Positions 1 to 6,732 of a stretch of DNA of 22,190 bases are shown here, one piece after another. Position 1 is the stretch's first letter, and the number at the start of each line of letters is the position of its first letter. The position numbers and the translations under genes are program-made. Under the pieces are notes generated by a model that was not told where the DNA came from, did no database searches, and saw only the letters and a list, made by a program, of their open reading frames with translations. Source of the DNA: Planctomycetales bacterium (GTDB lineage: Bacteria > Planctomycetota > Planctomycetia > Pirellulales > Thermoguttaceae); NCBI GenBank assembly GCA_007119795.1, contig SKOZ01000066.1:1-22190 (forward strand). Reading direction: 5' to 3'.

Positions 1-85
1 CCTCCTCCTCACCGACTTCGGCGGCCGCCAGCGTAACCGGCAGCAGCGCCATGACCAGCCCGAGCATCGTCTTCGCAAGGGGCAT
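1..85 (-). CDS. Secreted protein, N-terminal fragment (signal peptide only)
   Basis: Reading from the ATG whose complement lies at 83-85, 28 codons are visible before the window ends: MPLAKTMLGLVMALL, then PVTLAAAEVGEEE. A Lys at position 5, a hydrophobic core from about residue 7 to 20 and an Ala-rich stretch ending in AAAE look like a Sec signal peptide with likely cleavage near residue 22, followed by an acidic start of the mature protein. A GAGGAG and an AAGAAG lie just upstream on the minus strand and can serve as ribosome binding site. The gene is transcribed away from the sigma-factor gene at 551, so the two may share the intergenic region. The function cannot be told from this fragment. 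Confidence 0.6.
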   Translation of the reverse strand, partial: MPLAKTMLGLVMALLPVTLAAAEVGEEE

Positions 86-550
86 CTTCTTAGGCTCCTC
101 ACCCGGTTTGCCGTGTCCGCACGCGCAGCCCGCGGATCACCAGGGATATCCGGGGAGATCGCGCTCCTGTGCGCAGGCTATCTCGGCCGTCCGCCGCACG
201 CAATAGGCAACCCCACGCAAATCCCCCATGATTCGGCCGGCAACGGCGATTCCCTGCGGCTCCACGCACATCACCGCGTCACCATCCCGGAAGCCGTTGC
301 CCTCTTGTCCGGATGGAGAATGATCCGGCGCACTTCATAGGGACGTCTCTTGCTTACCGATTTCTTTCGGAAAGGATCGACGTCGTGCTATGCGAAGCAA
401 CGGCTTCGAGAGCCGCCCCACTGTCCGACGTCTTGCTTCGGTCGCGGGAGACGGCCGCCTCCCTTCGGCCGGCGCGCCAATGTATGATGGTCAGTAATGG
501 TTGGAGCGCATCGAAGGGCCGGGGATCCGGCGATGGGAGGGGTTCCGGAA
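86..550. other. Intergenic region upstream of the ECF sigma gene, no convincing gene
   Basis: This stretch lies between the divergent secreted-protein gene and the sigma-factor gene. It contains a short open frame (113-340) without recognisable protein features or a good ribosome binding site, and the first 235 codons of a long frame that only becomes a real gene at about 1018. TATGAT at 483-488 resembles a -10 hexamer and lies about 65 bases before the sigma start, but I see no good -35 partner. ECF-controlled operons are often autoregulated, so an ECF-type promoter may lie here, but I cannot point to it with confidence. Confidence 0.4.
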
Positions 551-1009
551 ATGGACGACCGAGCGACGGCCGCGCGCCTCTGCCGCGCCTTCGCCCGCTA
601 CCAGGACGAGTTGTTGGGGATGCTGGCCGCGATCTTGGGGAGTCCCGAGGAAGCCCGCGCGGCTCTCCAAGAGGCCCTCCTGAAGTGCTGGCGGCGACGG
701 CAGTACCTGGTGGAGATCGAGGACCTGCGGGCCTGGGTCTTCCGCATGACGCTCCACGCCGGCCGCGACCTGCGGGGCCGGGCCGCCCCCCGCGCGCCGG
801 GTGCGGAGAGCAGGGGGCGGCCGGGGGACCTTCGCCGGGCGATTGCAGCCCTGCCGCCGGAGATCCAGGAGGTGTTCCTCCTGCGGCAGAGCGGCGGCAT
901 GAGCTACGGCGAGATCGGCCGGACGCTGAACCTGCCGGAATGCACGGTGAAGGCGCGGATGCGGCTCGCCCTGGAACAACTCGCCCCCGCCTTGCCCGGC
1001 GGCGACTGA
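551..1009 (+). CDS. RNA polymerase ECF-type sigma factor
   Basis: A 152-residue protein of typical ECF length. Region sigma-2 covers about residues 10-78: the segment SPEEARAALQEALLKCW matches the core-binding/-10 recognition helices (family pattern D-x-E-D-A-x-D-x-x-Q-x-x-F-x-x-x-W), followed by LRAWVFRMTLHAGRD. Region sigma-4 covers about 95-147, with the LPPEIQEVFLLR helix and the helix-turn-helix MSYGEIGRTLNLPECTVKAR that binds the -35 element. The start at 551 is chosen because GGGAGGGG at 535-542 sits 8 bases upstream; in-frame ATGs at 497 and 533 would add residues outside the conserved fold. The next gene starts 8 or 62 bases after the stop and encodes a membrane protein with an anti-sigma-like N-terminus, the usual arrangement of a sigma/anti-sigma pair. 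The linker between the sigma regions (about residues 75-94) is short and Arg/Gly/Pro-rich. The target promoters are unknown. Confidence 0.88.
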   Translation: MDDRATAARLCRAFARYQDELLGMLAAILGSPEEARAALQEALLKCWRRRQYLVEIEDLRAWVFRMTLHAGRDLRGRAAPRAPGAESRGRPGDLRRAIAALPPEIQEVFLLRQSGGMSYGEIGRTLNLPECTVKARMRLALEQLAPALPGGD

Positions 1010-1017
1010 GCGGAACC

Positions 1018-3894
1018 ATGCCCCGCGAGCAGCGCCGCAACGGTTCGGTAACGAGCGACCCGAATGAGGCCATGACTATCGACGCCACGCACCGTAAGCT
1101 ATTGCTCGAGCTCGTCTACGACCTCCTCGACGAGGAGGAGGCCGCCGGGCTCCGCGCCCGCATCGACGCAGAACCGGAATGGGCGGCAGCGTACGCCGAG
1201 GCGCAGCGGCAGGCACGGCTGCTCGGGGAGGGGGCACGGCTCCGCATCCCCCCGGTGCTCCTCCAGGTGCCGGTGACCACGCGTTCTTCCGTCCCGGCCG
1301 AGGGCCCCCATCCGGGGCGCGGGGCGGTCGCGCCGCGCGGCGTGGTGCGGGCCAACCCCTGGACGCGCGGGGCGAATTGGGGCGTGGTCTTGGCGGCGGC
1401 GGTACTGGTGGCCTTTTCACTGGGCGGCTACCTCTACCACCGCGACCACCTTGCGGAGATCGCCGCCGAACATGCCCGGCTGGTGGTCGTCGGCCCCAAC
1501 CGGGTGATTCCGGGGTTGAACGCCCGATTCACGATCACGACGACCTCGGTCACGGGGGAGCCGCTGACCACGCCGATCGAACTGACGGTCTACGACCGGG
1601 AGGGCCAGCAAGTGCTCCGCCACATGGAGCAGACCGACGAGGAGGGCCGCCTCGTCTACACACTGCCGGGCGAGTTGACGCTCGTCGAGGGCGGGCATCT
1701 GGAGATCGAAGCCGTACACCGCAACCGGCCGGAGCGGCTGGAGTGGCACCTTCTCGGCTCCGAAGTCGACTACGTGACCCACCTGACCGCCGATCGAACC
1801 CGTTACCGGCCGGGCGAGACGGTCCGTTTCCGCTCGGTTTCGTTGATCCGTGGCGGGTTGGCGCTCCGGGGACCGCTGGCCGTCGTCTACGAGGTGGTCG
1901 ATGCCGAGGGTGCGGCCTTGCCCAACCTGCGGCTCACGGGGCTGACCGACCGCGGTGTGGGCAACGGCGCCCTGGACCTTCCCGAAGATCTACCTCCCGG
2001 CGACTACGCCCTGGCGGCGCGCAGTCTCGACGAGGCCTTTGCCGAAGTCCGCCGTCCCTTCACGGTGCGCGACGCGGCCGTTTCGGCGGCAACGGCCGGC
2101 GCGGACATCGAGAACCACGAGGGGGAGTTGGAAACGGTGGACGTTGCAGTCGGACACAATGAGGCAGCGGCCCTCGGCGAAGCGGGAAACGACGGGGGGG
2201 ACGAGGCGGTGATCCACTTCTTTCCCGAAGGGGGCGTCTTGGTCCCCGACGTGGTCAACCGGGTCTATTTCACGGCGCGCGATCCGCTGGGTAATCCGCT
2301 GGATCTGAGCGGCGCCGTCCTCGACGGCAACGATCAACCGGTGGCCCGAGCGGAGACGGTTTTCCGGGGCATGGGAGTCTTTTCGCTAAAGCCGCGCGTG
2401 GGGGAGGAATACCGCCTGCGGGTCGGCGATCGGCCGGAGTTGACCGTCGAGCCGGGGCTGCCTCCGGTGGCAACGGCGGCCGAGGTGGCCCTGAGGGCGG
2501 AGGCGTCGGTTGTGGAGCCGGGCGAACCGCTGAGGGCCGTCGTACGCTCGACCCGCGGGGGCTTGCCTCTCGTCGTGGCCGCCTGGTGCCAGGGCATCCT
2601 TGTGGGGCAGCAGCCCTTGACTACGGTGGCAGGAGACCACAGAGTCTCGCTCCCGGTGGAGGCCGACGTTGCCGGCGTCGTCCACCTTGTGGTCTACGAT
2701 GGTGGAAACGCACCGCCGCGCCCCTTGGCCGCGCGGGCCGTCTACCGCCAGCCCGCGCGGCGGCTCGCGATAGCCGCCGCGCCGATCGTGGCGAGGCCCC
2801 CGGATTCCGCGCCGGAGCGGAATCTGACGCTCCGAGTATCGATCCGCGACGAGACGGGCCGTGCCGCGGCGGCCCTGCTGGGGGCGAGCGCGGTTGACGT
2901 GCGGGCCCTCGCCGGCGAGGATCGCCTCGACCGGGGACTGGTGGCCCGCTTCCTACTCGCCGGGGCGGCCGAGGACGACTTGGCGCTGCGTGCCGACGAG
3001 GCCGATGCGGCCGCTGTCGTGGACCTGATCCTGGCCAGCCGGGAATGGTCCGCCGCCGGGGTGCCGGCGGAACATCCTCTCGAGCGGCCCGGCGACCCGT
3101 TCAAGGAGTGGGCCGATCCCCAGGGTGCCACGCCGCCCCCGACGGTCTACGACAATCTCGGGGAGATACGTCAGCGGTATTTCGCTGGGCTGGCCCGGCT
3201 TCGCGCCGAACGGAGCACGGCCATGAACGCCCTGACGACTATCGGTCTTCTGGGGGGCATAGGGCTGCTGCTCTTGACGGTCATGCTCTCGCTGATGAAT
3301 CTCTCCGGCGGGCTGCGGCTCTGGACGCCGGCGGTGGTCGGTGCCGCGGTCGGGGTGGGCGTGGGGGTGGTGCTCCTCAATCCGGCGCACCTGCGGCCGG
3401 TGCCTGACGGGCTGGCGGCCTTCGCCTCCTACCGCCTCGAGGAGGATGAGTCTCCGCCCGCGAACGCGGAGGATCCGGTCGCCGACGGGCCGGTAAGAGA
3501 GGAACCGGTAATACACGAGCATGATTTCGATGATGAGGTGACCGACAACGACGAAGAGGACGAGGAGGCTGCACTCGTCGCCTTGAGCCGGCGACTGCGG
3601 CGGCTGCGCGAGTCCCCCCAAACTCCGCCTCGCATCCCCGCGGAGTGGGCTGCGGCCGTTCGGCAATGGACGTTTCCCGTCCGCACGCTGGGGCATTGGT
3701 TTGCCGCAGCGGAAACGGAGCCGGAGGAGTCGCCGACCTTCTTCTGGCACCCCCTGCTGGCCGTTGAGGAAGAGGTGATCGTCATCGAGGTGGATGTTCC
3801 CGAATCGGTAGAGGCGGTGATGGTCCGCATCGAGGCCCACGACTCCAGCGGCCGGCTGGGGGCCTTCACGGACCGCATCCGCGTATCGGACTGA
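1018..3894 (+). CDS. Membrane anti-sigma-like protein fused to alpha-2-macroglobulin (MG2-type) domains
   Basis: 958 residues from the ATG at 1018; an ATG at 1072 (940 residues, MTIDATHRKLL) is equally possible and neither has a strong ribosome binding site. Residues 19-75 (LLLELVYDLLDEEEAAGLRA) resemble the helical cytoplasmic domain of planctomycete anti-sigma proteins but lack the CxxC of zinc anti-sigma factors. One membrane helix follows at 120-139. The external part has an MG2 domain at about 258-350 (ADRTRYRPGETVRFRSVSL), an FFPEGG domain at 400-470 ending in GMGVFSLKP, a further macroglobulin-like domain at about 495-575, and a degenerate domain near 615-680 resembling the segment before the bait region. 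Helices at about 737-758 and 769-787 form a hairpin. The C-terminus has an acidic stretch (807-850) and an A2M-like strand segment, FFWHPLLAVEEEVIVIEV then DSSGRLGAF. No thioester GCGEQ and no thioester domain are present. Inferred role: membrane sensor controlling the preceding ECF sigma factor. Domain assignment is fairly sure; regulation is inference. Confidence 0.78.
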   Translation: MPREQRRNGSVTSDPNEAMTIDATHRKLLLELVYDLLDEEEAAGLRARIDAEPEWAAAYAEAQRQARLLGEGARLRIPPVLLQVPVTTRSSVPAEGPHPGRGAVAPRGVVRANPWTRGANWGVVLAAAVLVAFSLGGYLYHRDHLAEIAAEHARLVVVGPNRVIPGLNARFTITTTSVTGEPLTTPIELTVYDREGQQVLRHMEQTDEEGRLVYTLPGELTLVEGGHLEIEAVHRNRPERLEWHLLGSEVDYVTHLTADRTRYRPGETVRFRSVSLIRGGLALRGPLAVVYEVVDAEGAALPNLRLTGLTDRGVGNGALDLPEDLPPGDYALAARSLDEAFAEVRRPFTVRDAAVSAATAGADIENHEGELETVDVAVGHNEAAALGEAGNDGGDEAVIHFFPEGGVLVPDVVNRVYFTARDPLGNPLDLSGAVLDGNDQPVARAETVFRGMGVFSLKPRVGEEYRLRVGDRPELTVEPGLPPVATAAEVALRAEASVVEPGEPLRAVVRSTRGGLPLVVAAWCQGILVGQQPLTTVAGDHRVSLPVEADVAGVVHLVVYDGGNAPPRPLAARAVYRQPARRLAIAAAPIVARPPDSAPERNLTLRVSIRDETGRAAAALLGASAVDVRALAGEDRLDRGLVARFLLAGAAEDDLALRADEADAAAVVDLILASREWSAAGVPAEHPLERPGDPFKEWADPQGATPPPTVYDNLGEIRQRYFAGLARLRAERSTAMNALTTIGLLGGIGLLLLTVMLSLMNLSGGLRLWTPAVVGAAVGVGVGVVLLNPAHLRPVPDGLAAFASYRLEEDESPPANAEDPVADGPVREEPVIHEHDFDDEVTDNDEEDEEAALVALSRRLRRLRESPQTPPRIPAEWAAAVRQWTFPVRTLGHWFAAAETEPEESPTFFWHPLLAVEEEVIVIEVDVPESVEAVMVRIEAHDSSGRLGAFTDRIRVSD

Positions 3895-3954
3895 AGGGAT
3901 GCCGCTGGCCCCCTTTCTCTTGGAAACGGGAACGAGGGCGGATCGGATGGAGCT

Positions 3955-4992
3955 ATGCCTTTTCACCTGCCGCCACTGACCCTCGTCGACATGGGCATTC
4001 TCCTCTGGCTCTTCGCCGTGGGAGCGGCCATCGGGAGCTTCCTCAACGTGGTGGTCTACCGGCTTCCCCTGGGGAAGAGCCTGGTCCATCCCGCTTCTCA
4101 CTGCCCCTCATGCCGTCATCCGATCCGCTGGTACGACAATATCCCCATCGCGAGCTGGCTGCTACTGCGAGGGCGGTGCCGCGACTGCGGCGCCCCGATC
4201 GCGGTGCGATACCCGGCCGTCGAGGCAGCCACGGCGCTGCTGTTCGCAGCGGTCGGCTACCTGACCCTCGTCGGCCACGGGGCGAACCTGCCGCAGCGCG
4301 CCGTAGTGCTGGAGGAAGAATTTGCAGTGGTGATCTACCCGCGGCGAAGCCTCGAGACGCTCGTGGGGCTCACCGCGATGCACCTCTTTCTTCTCAGCAC
4401 GCTGCTGGCGGCGGCACTCATCGAGACCTCGGGCAGACGCCCCCCGGCGCGCCTCTTCCTGCCGGTCTTGGCCGTCGGGGCGGTCTTTCCGCTCCTTTGG
4501 CCGGAGCTGCGGCCCGTGCCGCTCGCCTGGCCATGGATGGGTAGCCCGAACGCCGCGGGGGAGGGGGTTGCGCTCCGGCCTACGGGCCCGCTCGGCGCCG
4601 CCTGGCAGCGCTACCCCGGGTTCGTCGAGGGTCTGGCCGGCCTCGCTGCCGGAGCCGTCACGGGCTGGATGGGAAGTACCGTCCGCCTGCGACGGAAGAA
4701 TCGCGCGGAGCGGCCCTCGTCCGCCGCGGCACGGGGCACGCCGAGTGGAGCCGTGCGCAGCGGAGACCTCCATCCTCTTGCAGGCACGGCCGCCGTGGGC
4801 GTCGTCTTGGGCTGGCAGGCAGTCCTCATGGCAGGCCTGGCGGCGCTCGTGGGGCGATTGGCAGGCGCAGCGCTCGCGCGGTGGTGGTTCCGGCCGGCAC
4901 TCGGGACGCCCTCGACGTGGCTCTTGGCAGCGACGTTGCTGCTCCTGGTCTTCTGGCGGAGCATCGACGCGCTGCCAACCCTTTTCGGCTAA
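3955..4992 (+). CDS. Prepilin peptidase (A24) family membrane protein with altered catalytic motifs
   Basis: 345 residues. The N-terminus carries the prepilin-peptidase hallmark: helix [20 protein letters not shown], then a zinc-ribbon-like cytosolic segment with Cys50/Cys53 (CPSC) and Cys75/Cys78 (CRDC), around [20 protein letters not shown]. The rest is hydrophobic with several helices, as in the family that cleaves type IV pilin and pseudopilin leaders at the inner membrane. The two catalytic aspartates are not canonical: the first site (IDxxxxRIPD in relatives) reads IETSGRRPP with Glu157, and the GxGD motif reads RSGD at 268-271, before a recognisable [20 protein letters not shown] helix. 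A charged, Arg-rich stretch at 243-262 precedes this motif. The ATG at 3955 follows a GGAG only 2 bases away; an ATG at 3991 would delete little conserved sequence. Sixty bases separate it from the A2M gene, so co-transcription is possible. It could be a low-activity, specialised or non-proteolytic homologue. Confidence 0.8.
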   Translation: MPFHLPPLTLVDMGILLWLFAVGAAIGSFLNVVVYRLPLGKSLVHPASHCPSCRHPIRWYDNIPIASWLLLRGRCRDCGAPIAVRYPAVEAATALLFAAVGYLTLVGHGANLPQRAVVLEEEFAVVIYPRRSLETLVGLTAMHLFLLSTLLAAALIETSGRRPPARLFLPVLAVGAVFPLLWPELRPVPLAWPWMGSPNAAGEGVALRPTGPLGAAWQRYPGFVEGLAGLAAGAVTGWMGSTVRLRRKNRAERPSSAAARGTPSGAVRSGDLHPLAGTAAVGVVLGWQAVLMAGLAALVGRLAGAALARWWFRPALGTPSTWLLAATLLLLVFWRSIDALPTLFG

Positions 4993-5027
4993 CCGGGCAA
5001 TATGGCGGGAAAGGAAAGGAGTGGACG

Positions 5028-5051
5028 CCCCTTCCGCACCGGCCGAAGGGG
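5028..5051. terminator. Hairpin between convergent genes, possible bidirectional terminator
   Basis: CCCCTTC at 5028-5034 pairs with GAAGGGG at 5045-5051 around a 10-base loop. The hairpin lies between the stop of the prepilin-peptidase-like gene (4992) and the stop of the convergent methyltransferase (5086), where a terminator for both would be expected. No run of T follows on either strand, so intrinsic termination would be weak. Confidence 0.35.
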
Positions 5052-5085
5052 ACAGTTGCGACTGCGATGCCCCCAGTCGATCGGG

Positions 5086-5610
5086 TCATCCCTGGGGATA
5101 CTGGCGGCAGTATTCGTAGAGGGCCATGGCAGTCGCCGTGGCCACGTTGTGGGCCAGCGGCATCCCGTAGACGGGGATCTCAACTGCGGCGTCGAGGATG
5201 CGGAGGGTCTCGGGCTCGATGCCGGTGCGTTCGTTGCCCACGACCAGCGCGCAGCGGCGGGGGAAGGCGAAGTCGAAGATCGAGACGGCATCGCCGGTCT
5301 GCTCCAGACCCACCAGGGCGTACCCCGCCTCCTCGCGGAGCCGCAGGAGGATCGGGCGGAGCGTGCGATGGACCTCGACCGCTACGGTCGTCGGGCCGGC
5401 ATCGTCGTCTCCGGCCGGTGCCCGCGCGATCTTGGCGATCACCTTGGCGTTCCCGCAGCAGATCAGCCGCTGTACTCCCCAGCACCCGGCCGCCCGCACG
5501 ATCCGCGAGAGGTTCACGTTGCTCCTCATCGGCGGGCAGGCTACGATCAGGGGGCGCGGCTGCCCCAGGGAGAGTGGAGGCTTATGACGCTGTTGGACGC
5601 GATCGGCCAT
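5086..5610 (-). CDS. SpoU/TrmH-family RNA 2'-O-methyltransferase
   Basis: 174 residues, the length of a bare SPOUT catalytic domain. The three SpoU motifs are visible: motif 1 at 31-40 (NVNLSRIVRA, for the usual NxGxxxRxA), motif 2 at 122-131 (LVVGNERTGI) and motif 3 at 146-166 (IPVYGMPLAHNVATATAMALY). These form the trefoil-knot S-adenosylmethionine site and the catalytic Arg/Glu region; Arg36 is the likely catalytic Arg by family analogy. In motif 3 the usual Ser-Leu-Asn-Val reads Ala-His-Asn-Val. The segment CPPMRSNVN is distinctive of a subgroup I associate with planctomycetes. The target (tRNA Gm18-type or rRNA) cannot be decided. The ATG at 5610 (MADRVQQRHK) is chosen because the upstream part of the frame to 5667 is Pro/Ser-rich and not family-like; no clear ribosome binding site precedes it. 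The gene is monocistronic and convergent with the prepilin-peptidase-like gene. Confidence 0.88.
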   Translation of the reverse strand: MADRVQQRHKPPLSLGQPRPLIVACPPMRSNVNLSRIVRAAGCWGVQRLICCGNAKVIAKIARAPAGDDDAGPTTVAVEVHRTLRPILLRLREEAGYALVGLEQTGDAVSIFDFAFPRRCALVVGNERTGIEPETLRILDAAVEIPVYGMPLAHNVATATAMALYEYCRQYPQG

Positions 5611-5889
5611 CGTGGAGGAAGGGCTCTCGGGCAGCGGGGGCGATTTCCCGGGACATGGCAACCACACGGGTCATTGGATCAAAGGGGTGCATGAACGTCC
5701 ATCCCCCGGCGTCTCTCCCCATCGCGCGCATGGGGCATACTCGGCGGTGGTCGGGTTGATGACCCCGAGGTAGACTTGATTTCCTGAGCTGCGACATCTA
5801 CATTGACCATCCCGACGTGAAAGCGATGATAAACCAGGGGGTTGAAGCGAACGAGTCCGTATAGCGGACACGTAATACGGAAGGACGCG
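5611..5889. other. Intergenic region, less GC-rich, with regulatory candidates
   Basis: This 279-base gap lies between two divergent genes. From about 5750 to 5880 it is visibly less GC-rich than the coding DNA around it, as expected for a promoter region. It carries a promoter-like pair (5803-5830) and a short inverted repeat (CCGTAT at 5857-5862, ATACGG at 5875-5880) that overlaps the ribosome binding site of the next gene. Open frames crossing it on the minus strand show no recognisable domain. Confidence 0.4.
5803..5830 (+). promoter_or_regulatory. Candidate sigma-70-type promoter of the DUF350-like/ATP-grasp operon
   Basis: TTGACC at 5803-5808 matches the -35 consensus at five of six positions. 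GATGAT at 5825-5830 matches the -10 at four of six with a 16-base spacer. It lies about 60 bases before the start of the operon's first gene in a locally AT-richer stretch. Consensus matches of this quality arise by chance, and planctomycete promoters are poorly characterised. Confidence 0.3.
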
Positions 5890-6732
5890 ATGGATTCGGA
5901 CGAAATTGCCGTCTTCGCGATATCCGTGCTCGCCGCCGTGTGGGGGACCGACCGGGCGAGCGTGGCCTGGCTGCACCGTCTCTTCTTCCGCGGCAATGCG
6001 GCCCTGGGGTTGGTACGGCTGGCGGTGCTGGGGGCGATGCTCTGGATTGCCTTCGTGCTCTGGCAGTTCGCCGATCCGAGTGTGACCGGAATTTACGTCT
6101 TCTTTTATCTGGTCCTCGGCTACGCGGTGACGACGGCATTCGGGCTGCAAGCGGGGGCGATCTTCGGTCCCCGCCTCCGCGTGGACGTCTACGAACGGAA
6201 GAACCTGGCCGCGGGCGTCTTCATCGCCGCCTTCGCGTTGGCAACGGCAATGATCTTCGGCGGCAGCCTCTGGGGCGAGGCCGACCCCGAAGGGGGCGGT
6301 GAAGGGGGATGGTGGATCCCGCTGGGCTTCTTCGTCCTGGGCTGGTCGATCCTCATGCTGGCGGTGGCGCTCTATCTGCGGGGGGAGCGGGGCAGCTTCC
6401 GGGTCAACGTCCGCCAGAACCGTCGCTTCGAAGACGCCCAGGCATTGAGCGTGTACATCCTGGGCGTGGCGGTGGTCGTCACGGAGGCGGTGGCGGGCGA
6501 CTTCTTCGGCTGGCGGCACGGTCTGGCCTCTCTGGGAGCGGTGATCGTGATGCTCGTGATCCACGAGCTGGCGGTCGCCCGGCTCCCCGGGCTGCCGACC
6601 ACCGCGGAGACGCCGGCGCAGGTGGCCCGATCCCGGAGGCTCTTCGAGAGCGCTGCCTACGCCCTTCTGGCCGTGGGCTTCTGGGTAATGCATCGCGTCC
6701 TCGACCGATGGACGGGGGAGCTCGCCGCATGA
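5890..6732 (+). CDS. Polytopic membrane protein, DUF350-like
   Basis: 280 residues with about seven or eight membrane helices (near 4-19, 40-60, 65-85, 104-125, 142-162, 186-205, 210-228 and 250-268). Two segments look like repeats of one unit: YERKNLAAGVFIAAFALATA (101-120) followed by GGSLWGE, and FEDAQALSVYILGVAVVVTE (180-199) followed by AVAGDFFGW. Each starts with a charged residue pair and runs into two helices, as in the duplicated DUF350 fold (for example E. coli YjfL). That assignment is from pattern only. The start at 5890 is preferred over the ATG at 5842 because GGAAGGA at 5879-5885 sits 4 bases upstream and the added residues would be polar. The stop overlaps the next start as ATGA (6729-6732), so the two genes are translationally coupled. 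DUF350 proteins are known neighbours of glutathionylspermidine-synthase-like ligases, which fits here. Biochemical function is unknown. Confidence 0.7.
   Translation: MDSDEIAVFAISVLAAVWGTDRASVAWLHRLFFRGNAALGLVRLAVLGAMLWIAFVLWQFADPSVTGIYVFFYLVLGYAVTTAFGLQAGAIFGPRLRVDVYERKNLAAGVFIAAFALATAMIFGGSLWGEADPEGGGEGGWWIPLGFFVLGWSILMLAVALYLRGERGSFRVNVRQNRRFEDAQALSVYILGVAVVVTEAVAGDFFGWRHGLASLGAVIVMLVIHELAVARLPGLPTTAETPAQVARSRRLFESAAYALLAVGFWVMHRVLDRWTGELAA

Noticed and set aside
113..340. A 75-codon open frame upstream of the sigma factor
   Set aside because: It starts with no ribosome binding site, has no domain or membrane features, and lies in an intergenic stretch where GC-rich sequence keeps frames open by chance.
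313..1017. A 235-codon in-frame extension of the A2M gene
   Set aside because: It overlaps the whole sigma-factor gene in another frame, and its product is low-complexity Arg/Gly/Pro sequence typical of a shadow frame.
1789..2430. The A2M-like gene as a classical thioester protease inhibitor
   Set aside because: MG2 and FFPEGG domains are present, but no GCGEQ-type thioester motif or thioester-domain helices occur anywhere in the protein.
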